From assembly GCF_035046505.1 (NCBI RefSeq), contig NC_089821.1, positions 55,708,256-55,772,255 of the forward strand: 64,000 nt of DNA. Direction: 5' to 3'. Below the pieces are notes generated by a model that saw nothing but the letters and a program-made list of their open reading frames with translations, did not search any database and was not told the DNA's origin. This document shows, piece by piece, positions 42,450-53,965 of the stretch. The position numbers were made by a program, and so were the translations under genes. Source of the stretch: Tiliqua scincoides (lineage: Eukaryota; Chordata; Lepidosauria; Squamata; Scincidae). Each line of letters opens with the position of its first letter. The stretch's first letter is position 1.

Positions 42450-43374
42450 CAGTATCCAGCATCCAACAGCCCCCCCCAGCAACATACTTCTTCCTCCCTC
42501 TCTAAACACAATCAAGCACTAACGTGCTCTCCTCCGCTCCCCACGCGCCTCTCTTGCCATTTAAGCCAAATAGGGCTTCAGGGGGCAGCACGTTGAGCAG
42601 GACAGGTGGAGGAAATCATGGAGGGAATGTGGGCTGGCAGGTGCATGAAAGGAAGACTCCGAGGAGGTCTGTGCCCGTCACCAGCATCTCAGCTGCGGGA
42701 GGGGGAGAGGGCCAGCTCCTCATGCCTGCCGCGACCTGTGGTTCTTGAGCTCTGCCGGAAGCGATGAGCTAGACTACCTTCCATCTCAGCTGCAGGGAGG
42801 GGCAACAAGCAGTTTTGCCCCGTCCATGACTGTTGCCCCTCCTCCCTCCAGAGTGCCTGGCACTGGCAGGGCTGCCGGCAGCAGCCCAATTGTTGCGCAG
42901 AGGTGCTGTTGCCTGCAAGTTGTTGCCCCCTCAGCCACGTTGTTGCCCCCACCCACCCTGTAGCCCGGTGCACCTGCTACCCCCTGCACCCCTCTAGCTA
43001 CACTGCTGCACCCACTGAATTTCGTAGTTAAGTGGTCATTTGAATCCATTATTTCCCCTTCATTGTTAAATATGTGCTGAATCAGGAGATGAGGCACCTA
43101 TAGTTTCTCTAGCCTATGTTTCCCTTCATCCAGCCATCTGCCATCCTTCACTGTCTATTATGCGGCCCATGACATCTGGAGTTCCACTTGTTACAGCAGG
43201 TGGAAGAGGGACAGGACCACAGGACTGCAGAGAAAACAGGTGAGAGAAGCCTCAGGTATTATGCCTCCCATTCAGTTGCAGATTTAAAGTGAAGCAGAAA
43301 TTTCTGGGTTTCAATGTTTGACAAACCATATTTCTCTGGCTTTCTGCAGAGAAGTTCAAATTTATTATTTATTC
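42188..43374. other. GC-rich unclassified DNA with a short (AC)n at 42430-42449
   Basis: Several overlapping frames on both strands (42182-43097) reflect GC richness. None has a recognised domain. The GTTGCCCCCTCAGCCACGTT / GTTGCCCCCACCC wording is mildly repetitive. No exon is claimed. Confidence 0.35.
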
Positions 43375-43600
43375 ATTTTATTTAAAGAATTTACACCCCA
43401 TTGTTCTCCCACTCTTAGGGGCACTCAGGGTGGCTTACAAGATAAACACACAATACAAAGTGTAAGATTAAAGCAATACTAAAGCATTAAAACATAAAAC
43501 AATAAGAACAATAATACAGACCAGATCCCAATGGCTCATATAAAGCTATTAAAATTAGGTTTCTTTGAAAGCACCAGCCCTAAATGGGCTTAGGTCAAAG
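43375..43600 (-). mobile_element. L2-like LINE/SINE 3' end, antisense
   Basis: The plus strand ATTTACACCCCATTGTTCTC then ACTCAGGGTGGCTTACAAGA is the antisense of the 'GTAAGCCGCCCTGAG...GGCGGGGTATAAAT' 3' end that I recall in lizard L2/CR1-like repeats. It is preceded by AT-rich DNA. Diverged. Confidence 0.55.
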
Positions 43601-43614
43601 ATTTTGCTAAAACT

Positions 43615-44080
43615 AACAACCCAGTCCTATGGGCTTTAGCCAGCAACAGAACATGAGTTCTCCTACCAGCCACTGCTGAAAAAGTGCTGGAAAGAACTTT
43701 CCAGCAGCACACTCAATAATGCTGCCCAGACTCTAGTGGGAAGGGCTGGAGCCTGACCATCCACATTGCTGGAGCTCCAGCCACCTGCAGGAGTCGGTAA
43801 GCCACTATGGGAAGTGGGAGGGGCAGCGGAGGGTGGAACAGGGTGGGGAAGTGATGGGGCAGCGAAGCTGCGGGAGGGGAGGATCCAGAGGCGATAGCGC
43901 GTGCCAGATTCTACCTTCCACTTTCACTGCCTCCTTTCTCTCCTCAGGTCTGAGGAGATTTTGGGAATTTAAATCCTCTTTTCCTCCTGAAGCCTCCCAA
44001 TCCCCCCCACTGGATACAGCATGCCCATTTCTTGCACAGCTGCATCATTGGGGTGGTGGGAGGACAGGACTGGGTTCTTA
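43615..44080. mobile_element. Long AATCCTA-type foldback element
   Basis: It opens ACAACCCAGTCCTATGGGCT and closes GGTGGTGGGAGGACAGGACT. GGAAAGAACTTTCCAGCAGC forms a local hairpin near the left end. CCACTGGATACAGCATGCCC and TCAGGTCTGAGGAG match family blocks in reverse order. Confidence 0.6.
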
Positions 44081-44482
44081 CTTATATTATGTCTACTGCA
44101 TTTCCTCTGTCTAATAAACCAATTCCCAAGTAAAGAAAGAAATCTAGGTGGTTCTTGTAAATTCATATTGGCTACTAGTAAATGCCTCATTTTCAAATTA
44201 GTTCCCCTCTGTACACATGTATGCATTATTTAAGTATTTGTTCTAGTATCTTCCCATGTACCGATACCTAAACATAGTTTTCAGTGCCTGCTTTTCAAAC
44301 ACGAGGAATCAAAATATTAGTTTAGGACGTGCTGCAGGGTAACTGCTAGGGTGAAAAATATGTAAAAGATGAAACATGACTCAGAGTAGTAAAGAAACAA
44401 ATAAGCATGTCTAGCCATAATCCTACATATCCTGATTTTATCTCCTGTTTGTGTGCCAAATTAAACTTTTAAGGTAACAAGT
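44081..44482. other. No recognised feature
   Basis: AT-rich spacer. Bases 44483-44490 (ATGAGAGG) are the left duplication of the next element. Confidence 0.4.
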
Positions 44483-44490
44483 ATGAGAGG

Positions 44491-45856
44491 CAGTGGTGTT
44501 GCTAGGGGGCTGTCATGGGTGCGGGCCGCACCGAGTGACACACGGGGGGAGTGACACGCACTGGGAGGCTGACGCGCTAAAATTGCGGTGGTTAGGAGTA
44601 ACCCCATCATATTATATACCGTTGGATGTGGAATTTCTGACAGAATGCAATGTGAAAAATCAGAGTAAAATATCTCCTTTCTATCAAAAGTTATTGGTAA
44701 AAAACCAGAAAATAAAAAATGCACGGAGCCCAATGGAAAGTGAAACCAAGCCATATTGCGCATTAACGCGTTAGTAGGCGAACATGCCTTAGTCCATCTG
44801 AAAGGGCAGGTTGAGAGGAATCCAACAACACAAGAATGGTCCTGATCCAATGAATGTAGCCCCCAAAAAACACCTGAGAAGGAGGTCCCTCCCTCCAAGC
44901 TGGCAAATGCATTGAGCCCTATGGAAAGTAAAACTAAGCCATGTGGTCGCGTTTACTTGCAAGTAATCAAATGTGCCTTGGCTCCTGGGCAGGTCAGGCA
45001 AAGAGAAATGTGAGGCCACCAGAATGGTCCTGATTTGATGCAACTGGAGCTCAACAAATGCTCCAGAAGGCAGCCCCCCCCCCCCCAAAAAAAAAACAGA
45101 ATGAAACAGAGGCTTGACAGGGTAAGGTGAAATTTTTTTCTGTTTTAGGTTGCAATCCTATCCACACTTTCCTGGGGGTAAGCCCCATTGACTATAATTG
45201 GACTTACTTCTGAGCAGACAGGCATAGGATTGGGCTCTCAGACTTGTAAAGCCAGGTGGGTCCTGATAGTGATATGCTTGAAATATAACAACTTAAATTG
45301 AACTGGGTACTGGGTAGGGGTGAAAATCTTACGGATTTTTTTTTTGGGGGGGGGGGTGTTATTGTAGGCAGGCTACAGAGAAAATTCACTTGGTGGAACA
45401 GGGCTGGCTTTCCCTTATTTATTTATTTTACTTTAATTTATTTGTAATTATTTATTTTAATTTGCTTTATGATGGGTCCTAGACAGATTGTTATTCTAAA
45501 AAGTGGGTCCCAGTGCTAAATGTTTGAGAACTGCTCCAATAAGGTGTTAATAAGCTGACATGCTGGGGGGAGGTGACACCACTAGTGACCAAAATCACTA
45601 AAATCAGTTTGCAAAAATAATACCATCATGTTATATATCAATCAATGTGTAATCTCATGCAGAATGCAATCAAATATCGCATGTTGAAATATCTTTATTC
45701 TATCAAAAGGTACAGCCAAAAAACCAGTGGGGGTGAGTGGGGCTGGGGCAATCGTAGATCACCACACCCACCACCTGGAGTGTTGCCCCGCCCACTGCAT
45801 GGGGGTGACATGCTGGCCTCCCGCACCGGGTGACGCAAACCCTATCGATGCCACTG
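44491..45856. mobile_element. 1.37-kb non-autonomous hAT element (CAGTGGTGTTGCTAGG ends)
   Basis: It begins CAGTGGTGTTGCTAGGGGGC and ends AACCCTATCGATGCCACTG, imperfect inverted ends. It is flanked by a perfect 8-bp duplication ATGAGAGG (44483-44490 and 45857-45864). It holds a tandem duplication of about 187 bp (units from ~44717 and ~44904, both starting AATGCA...GAGCCC). A palindromic short repeat lies at 45148-45240 and part of a CAGTGGTTC-type hAT at about 45415-45537 (AAAAAGTGGGTCCCAGTGCT then GAGAACTGCT). Both are later nested insertions. No transposase. The related partial copy is at 37514. Confidence 0.9.
45148..45240. repeat. Palindromic squamate-type short repeat, copy 6 (nested in hAT)
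   Basis: A nearly complete copy: GGTTGCAATCCTATCCACAC, TTTCCTGGGGGTAAGCCCCA, TTGGACTTACTTCTGAGCAG and GCATAGGATTGGGCT. The arms pair over most of its length. Confidence 0.85.
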
Positions 45857-45864
45857 ATGAGAGG

Positions 45865-48800
45865 AGGAGATTTACCTGAGCAACACAAGTGAACTTCTTG
45901 TCTTCTTTCTCTTGCAAGTCCATAATCTTGTTGGTGCTGCTCACCAGAACTTAGGCCTACCAGAGATGGGGACAAATACCAGAGATGGGGGCACACAGCT
46001 TGATGGTCTGATGATTTTCTTACACTCCATCCTTTGGGTCATTTATTGGATGCTGTCATCATTCCCCTGTAGGATGAAGACAGAATACAGGAAGTGAGAA
46101 TGTCAGGACAACTCTGCCACATTTGCGATGCAAGAAATGTCAATTTGTTATTGTCTTGCCATATAAAACTACTTGTCTCTCAGCTGCTGAAGCCACCCAC
46201 AGGCTAATCTTCTATAATCTAGGATTACTGTTTTGGGCCTTCATTTTAGGTGGCACTTACTGCATTTCTTAATTTGCTGGTTTAATGCTCTTTTCAAGAG
46301 TATTTTCAACAGCTGTTTTGATCAATGAGCATTGGCTTTGTGAATACATGTCTGGTGCCATGAGAAAAAGACTGTTAGACATTTGTAGGCTTGATTTATG
46401 TCAAAGGAATCAGGCAGCTTTCCCCATTCTGTCATTGATTGTTCCATGGATTCATTTTCCCCTGTGTTCCACTTCTCCTTCATAACTCAAGAAGTTAATT
46501 AAACAGTAATTCCAGAATTAGACCATGCACAATTTGCCACAGTTTTCAGTTCCTTCAATCCTTTTGCATCCATTAGCATTTGATAAAAGTACTGATGAAA
46601 AACTGCAAAAAAGAATCTTGATATGATCATATGTGATCATATGCATGATTGCTTCAAGGCAAACTTTGTTGATGCTTACACATTTTCAGTGTGTTGGTAA
46701 TACACACAAATAATTTTAATAGAACTGTACATGCTAAAAAAACAAGATTGTGTTTTGTTGTTGCTTTTTAAATCAGTGTACACATAAGGGAATTTCAGAA
46801 GAAAATTCAGAGGAGAATTTCCTAATCATAAGAACATCAAAAAAAAACAAAACACACAAACTGAAATCTCATTTATATGTTCCTCCGAAAGTATGTACAA
46901 TATTGATACCTGCAGCTTTCTCTTGGCCAGAGAAGGGATCCCCCTTCAGCAGCAATGAATCTGAAAAAAAGAGAATACTTTTCTGCCCAACATTTTCTTA
47001 AGAACCCTCAAGGTATGGGTATTAGCAACAGGCTTTCTTATGAAAAACAAGATACAGCCAAGTAAATTATCATGAGCCATTGTGATGGAACTTCACTTAA
47101 TGTGTCCAGAAGACTGGATGTGAAGGCTTATCCATTTAGTTATGTGTGGAATGCTGATGTTGAATGCAACTACAAAGCTAACCATGCTGTCCATCCATGA
47201 TTTTCAACTTTCCTGCACTGTTGGCTGATCCCACAATTGCTGATAATTTAGTTCCTGTTTATCTACAAGGATTCCCACAAAGCCATCTCCATACATAGTG
47301 CAACAGTCAGTATATCCCATGAACTGGTCAATGGAACTGTTTTCAATCACTCTTTTCCTATCCAACCTCCCCATATAAATTATATCCACTTTGTGCATTG
47401 CCACATTCTGGGAATAATGACAGCCTGTTGCAGGATACAGACATCTGTAGCCTTGGACACGAAGGGATTAAGTAATAATTATTCCAACTATCACATTCTG
47501 AAACTGGCAAAGAATTCATTCTGCATTTCATTCCAAGGAAGGAGAAAAAATTGTGATGATTCTGCCCCACTTCCTTTTTCATAGTTTCAGGGAAGAAAAT
47601 TATTTTATTTCAGGGCCAAATGAATATATGAAAGGGGGAAAGGGAGGAAAGTAAATCAAAATACCTTTCCCCAGATTACCAGCAGGGGTCATGCATGTGA
47701 CAGCATCAATTCAGGTAAGAAGAACTGACAAGTCCTATCTCTTCTGTGGCTGAAAAAAAAAAAGTCAGAGAGTCTTTTCCCCATGTGCAGCTTTCTGCGC
47801 CTTTGCACCACCCTGTCTCCAATTCCATTGCCCTTTCTGCCCATTTTATCAAGGCACCGAAAGTTCAAAGAGCTGCCCCTGTCAGACGACAAGGGGAGAA
47901 GGAAGGAGAAGAGGGCAATTGAAGATTTGTCATCTCCTTTTCCTTCTCTCCCCTCCAAGTGTGTGGGCATTTTACGGTGCCAATTAACGACAAGCTGGGG
48001 TAGGTGGGAGGTCAGTCCAAGAAGACTCTCTTTTGCCCACCACTGCAGTGTGTCATCTTCTTTCAAGCATCTGCCAACTCAGTTTGGTCAGTGGAAGGGA
48101 AAATTCAGCAGCCTGTTTGGTTTTGTTGTCTTCCTGGGCACTTTGAGACTTCAAAGGCTTGCCTTTAGTTCACAGAGGTCACAGGGCAAAGGTCAATGGA
48201 CACAGCTTGACCTCTCTTTCACCCACCACAGAGGAAAAGGAGGGGAGAAACACTTTTAGACTTTAATCTTTCTTCTCCCTCTCACTGTTTCTCTAGAGTT
48301 TTGTGAAAGGAAACAATGGGTTCCTTATAAGCTCACACTTCCACATGGAGCTGCTCAGCACTGAAGAAGTAAACAGAACAGACACACGGACATCCACGCA
48401 GAGACTCAGACCAAATTCCACCTGGGGGAGGAATGAGATTTTTTAAAAAAGTAAAATTCAAACTGGAATGCAGCAAATATGTTGATGTCGTTAAAAGGAC
48501 TAGTTGTTTCATTTCGTATTTTAAACACACATACGTGTGTGCCTGTGTGTGTTTTGTGTGTATGTGTACAAAAACACTCACTAGCCCTAGGGTATTAAGG
48601 AATAAGTTAACATTTCACAAAGCTCTCCACAGCTGGTGATTATATCCTTTGCAGTGTGTACAAAGACATTGAGAAAAGGAGCAGAGAAAGTAAACAGTAT
48701 CACTTCTGGGGAAGATTTGGGGGGGCGTGGGGGGGAAGGAGGAGGAGAAGCAGATGAAATTTAATCTGGCAGGCAGCCCAGCCACCAACTTAAAACAATA

Positions 48801-50472
48801 CAGAGAAGGGAAGCCAAAGAGGAAAGAAAAACAGAGGGAAGAGTGTGGAGAGACGGCATGCACAAAAGGAAAAAAAAAAAGCCCTCCACAAAGGTTTCAA
48901 GAATCTTTGGGGGCCACTAAATAGCAGATTAGATTGCAGGACTAGGCTTCAGGGGGCTACATTCCTGTCTCATTATATAATGTGTGTATGAACATTCTTA
49001 ATTGAATTGGCAGAACCCCCAGCTGTTTACCTCTCATTGGAAAAAATGAGAGGAAGGCACAGGGCCTTGAAAAAGGCAGACACAAAGTCGTGGCTTTGGC
49101 ATCCAGAAAAACAAAGTTGAAAATAACAGTGAGTTGGCTTCGAGCATTATCATTCATTTTAGGACTACTTTGCACTTAACCATGTGAAAGTAATCTCATT
49201 GTTACAACATTTTGACACAAGTCTCACCTATAGCATCTACACAAGGCACAGCTGGGAATAGGTGTTATCTCTGGCCGTGCCAAAGCGACCGCAAACTGTA
49301 AAGAGATTAAGAGGAGGGCTGTTCACCCATTATGCTGTATCTAGGAGTATAATATCTGCAGCTGCGTACGCAATTCTATGCATATTTGGCTTTTATTTAC
49401 AGATCAACAACCTACAAGCACTATGTACAGGTTATAGAGTACCTGCACTGAATGGAACAAGTGAACAACAGTACTCGAGTACAAACTAACAATGATCGAA
49501 CCCAGGTACAATTTAACATATGGGCAGTACTAGGGGCAACTAAGATGGGTTCCATAACGTTAGGGCTAAGACAATCACTATCATATATTCAACCAGCAGA
49601 AATGTTAAAAGCACATCAAAAGCCTCAGAAACAAGAGCCAACATAGCAATACTTACAGACTGTCCTGCAGCACCCGTGGTAATCTCACCACCACATACTG
49701 ATCACCAAGTCAAGCACTCAGGGGTGGTGCAACTGTGTATGCCACCTCCTGGTGCCACCCTGGGTCCATTGCCTCGCAATAAAAAGAAAAAGCAGTCACT
49801 TACCACACTCCTTGCATGCTTGCTTCAGTTGCAGAAATGCAGGACTTCTGGATTGATTTAAAAAGACTGCACAGATAAAAGATCTTCTTAGTTCACATTG
49901 CCCTGTTAATCGATCTGGAAGCCCACTCTTCCTTGCTTGAAGAAACCATGCCAGGAGCAAGGTAAGGAGATGGGTGATCCATTCTCCACTCGCTTTTAGC
50001 AGGCAGAAAGCAGACCGGTGTGGATTGCCTCCACAGTAGTTTGAAGGGAGGAGGCAGCAATGGTGAAGTGTACCTCAAATCTGCCACACTCTCACCCCTC
50101 CATCTGCCACTGATCACCTCATCTAACAGATGGGCCACCTGGGCAATCACTAATAACATTCCCAGTTACTTTGTGTAGGGAAGGCACCAATCAATGCTGA
50201 GCAATGGCCAAGTGACCCACATATTCCAGTAAACACATGCAGAATGCTCAACAGGAAGATATCATAGCACTGTCCCTGTTGCCAACTATCTTGACATTTC
50301 ATGCAGCAGCAGGCACCTATTTACTATAATTGTCATGACCCTCCACATACTGGTTTGAATCCAGTAGCTGCAACAACCTGCAATCACCTAACCTTTTCCC
50401 ATGTAAACAACCAGGGCCAGGCAGGGAAGTACTGTACCCGTCATAATACCTAGACATCTTCATAGCTCATTG
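45865..50472. other. Repeat-poor 4.6-kb stretch, no gene recognised
   Basis: The longest interval without recognised transposon ends. Overlapping frames at 47689-48259 (158 codons plus strand, 125 codons minus strand) and others show no known domain. 48500-48570 has TG-rich DNA and a polypurine segment lies near 48720-48850. It could hold conserved regulatory DNA or exons of long non-coding RNAs, but nothing in the sequence alone proves it. Bases 50473-50480 are the next hAT's left duplication. Confidence 0.4.
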
Positions 50473-50480
50473 GTCTAGAC

Positions 50481-50778
50481 CAAGGGTCTCCAAACCCCGG
50501 CCCGGGGGCCAGATCCGACCAGCGGCCAGCCTCTTGTCCCCTGAAAGCTCCTGGCCCACTTTGCCAAACATGACTGGAACTATGCTCTGGTTGCATCTGG
50601 AGGGTGTTCTAAGGGCCAGAAAGGTTGAATGAATGAGCCCAGTCATTCATTTATTCACTCATCTAAGTTCCATCTCTAATTTATTTATATAAATTATATA
50701 TTTAAATTTTTTCCCGGCCCTCAAAACTATGCCAGACATTTGATGCAGCCCTCTGGCCAAAAAGTTTGGAGACCCCTG
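50481..50778. mobile_element. Non-autonomous hAT element (CAAGGGTCTCCAAACCCC ends)
   Basis: It opens CAAGGGTCTCCAAACCCCGG and closes GTTTGGAGACCCCTG. A perfect 8-bp duplication GTCTAGAC, itself a palindrome, lies at 50473-50480 and 50779-50786. It shares TTCATTTATTCACTCATCTA and GTTCCATCTCTAAT with the 12050 copy, so the two are one family. No transposase. Confidence 0.93.
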
Positions 50779-50786
50779 GTCTAGAC

Positions 50787-51129
50787 GTATATGAAGGAAT
50801 TAAGGGCTCTGAAGAAAGATTTCTCCTGTTATAGAAACAATGTTCCCACATAGTTACACATCAGAACACTCCATAAAACAGTTGTATTAATGCCTGCTTA
50901 AGGAGAACAAGCTTTTTGCAAGGAAGAGGGTGAGAACGCAGACAAAGAAGAGTGGAAACCACAACAGGAAAATTCGAAGAACCAGCAGTAGAAGCAAGTC
51001 ATATCGTCTATTTCTTTCAACTTACTTCTATTATTTGGGAATGGATTAATTTCTACTGGAATCAATTTTACTGGTACACGTCCAAAGAGAGTCAAGGGTG
51101 GTGTTGCACATATGGACTTAGGAGCTATG
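50787..51129. other. No recognised feature
   Basis: Unique-looking spacer. Frames at 50898-51260 lack known domains. Confidence 0.4.
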
Positions 51130-51690
51130 AGGTCCAATTCAAAACATTTTTATGGGACTCCAGGGTTGGCAGGCCACTCTGCTGCATGGCCTCCCTGCTG
51201 CATAGCCTCCACTACTTACAAGGACAAACTGAGACCAGTGGCACCTGCACTCAGAAGTAGGTGGCGGTGATGTGATGATGTCACTTCCAACTGCTTTCAA
51301 GAGGCCTGATTTTGGGTCAGTCCAAGTGCCCAATAGCTGCCCCTGGTGCATCAAGTTGCAAAATGGCTGATAGGATCTAACAAAAGTCGCTGCTGCCATA
51401 TCTGCCCTCTCCTTCCCTTGACATGACCCCTGGTTCATTCCCCTCACCACCCAGTTACTCCCCTGCCTTCCCTCTCCCTGCCCAAGAACCACTCCCCACC
51501 ACCTGAGCAAGCCTACCTGCCCTGGCACTGTCTGGTTTCCAAGGCAACAGGGATCCATCACTGTAGCTGCCTTGCAGCAGCTGCCTCAAATGGCCCAGCA
51601 GCAGCATGGTCTTTGCACAGTCATAGGGCCTTGTATGCTAGCAGGGTGCTAGTCCCACGGTCGTACATGGCCCATAGGATTGGGCCATCA
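51130..51690. mobile_element. Long AATCCTA-type element, reverse orientation
   Basis: It closes GGCCCATAGGATTGGGCCAT at 51670-51689. The left end near GAGGTCCAATTCAAAAC is diverged. GATGATGTCACTTCC and CAGGATTCCA-like segments are not clearly shared, so the left boundary is uncertain. Confidence 0.5.
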
Positions 51691-51785
51691 GTAGCATGAT
51701 ATGACTTATTTGTGCAAGACAATCAATTGCTTTTTAATTGGGTGGTTCTGAAGTAGATTAGCTAATATTATAGACAAGAGTTTGA

Positions 51786-51787
<2 letters not shown>

Positions 51788-51848
<61 letters not shown>

Positions 51849-51883
51849 AGAGACAGAGAGAGACAGAGACAGAGAGAGAGAGA
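51788..51883. repeat. Compound microsatellite (TC)n(TG)n(AGAG)n
   Basis: TC repeats (51789-51812), then about 16 TG units (51813-51845), then an AGAGACAGAGAC-type purine tract. Frames through it are artefacts. Confidence 0.95.
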
Positions 51884-52518
51884 TGATTTTAATGGCAACC
51901 TGATCCTATGCATTGGTGCACACAGAGAGGGGAGGAGAAGGGTTCTTGCTAGCTCCTCATTCTTCTTCCTCATTCTTCATTCTCATTCATGCTTCTCATT
52001 CAGCATGATTTCTGAAAGACCCTCTGTGCATATATGTGCACAGGCCCTAACTGAAGTTAGACACAGTCCTGCTTCTCCCACTTCATGCATTCAATGTATA
52101 AAGCAACATGTTCTAAGTCCTAGAGTGCCATTTTCCCTTCTTGCTTTTTGTTCACAGATCCATCCTTCTGACATGGTTCCACTACAAGAACATAACAATA
52201 CCCCAATAGGTGTATTGGCAGCTGATTGTCCTGAAACTTATGCTTATTCTCCTGCAGGTATTTTTATGGTACTTTGGAATCTGAATGCATCACTAAGGCC
52301 AGATTGACAACTCATCAACACATTATATGGCTGTATTAGTCAAATGATTAGGCTCTGGTGCTATTGTGCTGGATTATTTTTCCAAAAGAGCACTCATTTA
52401 ATTCAAAATGGGTTTTTGTGAGACCAATGATCATAAATCTCTCAATGTGGAATTAGCATGATACAACACTTCCTTATTTCACAGAGGTCCTCAGTATATG
52501 AAAAATAGGAGATGGTTG
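51884..52518. other. No recognised feature
   Basis: The frame at 51816-52307 begins in the microsatellite and has no known domain. Confidence 0.4.
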
Positions 52519-53028
52519 GCCTAATCCTAATGACAGCCTGCACTGCAGAATGTGTGTTCTGCCATTGCATGATGTTACAAAAGCATTTTGTGGTAAAGCA
52601 ATTTGTGCCAGTGCAAGGCCCAGGTGCACCAGTGGAAATGCCACCGCCTTCCCTCTGGCACCCGGCAAGAGACCCGCTGAAGCAGGTATATCCAGCACAG
52701 GGGGAGGGAGAGGACAGGTAGGGGGGTTGAGCAGGGTGGGAGAGGGGTGGGCATATCAGACCCAGGGAGCAGGAATGGTAGTGCCAGCGCATGTCCTTTC
52801 TGTGCCTGATTCACCTGCATGGATCAATGCGGATTTGCTCTAACGATAGCGCTGGCCCAAGTCCAAGTTGACCCACTGCAGCTTCTGGGGCTTACCCTAG
52901 TTCAAGGGGACAAATGTCCCCTTCCCCTGAGGAGGCCTCCAGCAGCCAGAAATCCTCTGCAGGATGCAGCACAGCCCATGCCAGCGCTGCTGCATCACCA
53001 TCCGTGGATTTACGTTGGATTGGTCTAT
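52519..53028. mobile_element. Long AATCCTA-type foldback element
   Basis: It opens TTGGCCTAATCCTAATGACA and closes TTTACGTTGGATTGGTCTAT. TGCAGGATGCAGCACAGCCC and GTGCCAGTGCAAGGCCCAGG match family blocks. GCTGGATATACCTG-type wording is shared in reverse with 24660. Confidence 0.65.
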
Positions 53029-53427
53029 GTGACATATTAGGTTACTGCAATGAAAGCACACAGTACAGTGACCTAAAAATCAACAAATATTCTCAGTAGG
53101 GCGGTGCTTTATAGGCTATATTTGTAGATACAAACTAAATATTTACGTTCATCCCTGCTGGCCTAGTTAGTATTAAGCGGTCCTTTAACAATTCCTAACC
53201 CCACACCCTTTTCCAACAATGCAGATGAAGCCTCTGGCTGGCTGGAACTCATCTCACCTTCCAAAATGAGTCTTATCAGGATGCTTCCAGGTCATGGTGA
53301 CCATGATCTCAGTACTTTGAGCTGAGTCACCAAAGTAATGGGAAAGGAAGGAATGCAATTTTTTAGATTGTCCATCCTTGCTAGCGAGAAGACAAGACTT
53401 AAAAAAAAATAGCATTCACCCAATAAA
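53029..53427. other. No recognised feature
   Basis: Spacer with no supported exon. Confidence 0.4.
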
Positions 53428-53776
53428 GAGCCCAATCCTGAGCTTGGTGTTCTAGCTCTGGCGCTCTGTAAGGCACGTCTGGGAGGCTTACTGCTGGGCC
53501 AGCACCTGTGCTAGCCAGGGGGAGGGAGCGGGGAGGCAGAAAGGTGGGTTTGTTGGAGCTCCACTCCACCAGATCCTGTCCGTTCATGTAGGGCTCAGTG
53601 CCCTACACGAACACTTTTACCTTACCACCGACGGTAAAGTGAGTAGCCCCATTGCAAGGCTGCTTCCTTTACCTGGAGGTGCTGCCCGCGGCAGCCTGAG
53701 GGGTGCAAGGTGTGGCAGCAGCCATTTCCGGCTGCTGAAGCTGGGCACCCCGGGCAGCTCAGGATTGGACTGCCTG
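53428..53776. mobile_element. AATCCTA-type foldback element
   Basis: It opens AAGAGCCCAATCCTGAGCTT and closes GGCAGCTCAGGATTGGACTG. GAGCCCAATCCTGAGCT mirrors AGCTCAGGATTGGACT, about a 17-bp arm. GTAGGGCTCAGTGCCCTACA (near 53588) is an internal hairpin. Non-coding. Confidence 0.7.
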
Positions 53777-53965
53777 ACATTTCTGCCCAGGGTTGCATAT
53801 ATGCAACAGGGACCAAATATATACAGCTGTGGGCCAGGCAAAAATGGGTTAATTGATTGTAGATAATCTCTTAGTATCAATTTTGAAAACATTTTTAGGC
53901 TGCATAGCTGTCAGATATATAAATTTCTCCTTTCTACAAAATATCACACGTTTATTGCAAGCTCT

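Noticed and set aside
47689-48259. Overlapping long frames on both strands (158 and 125 codons)
   Set aside because: Neither shows a known motif. Overlap on opposite strands indicates low stop density rather than a gene.
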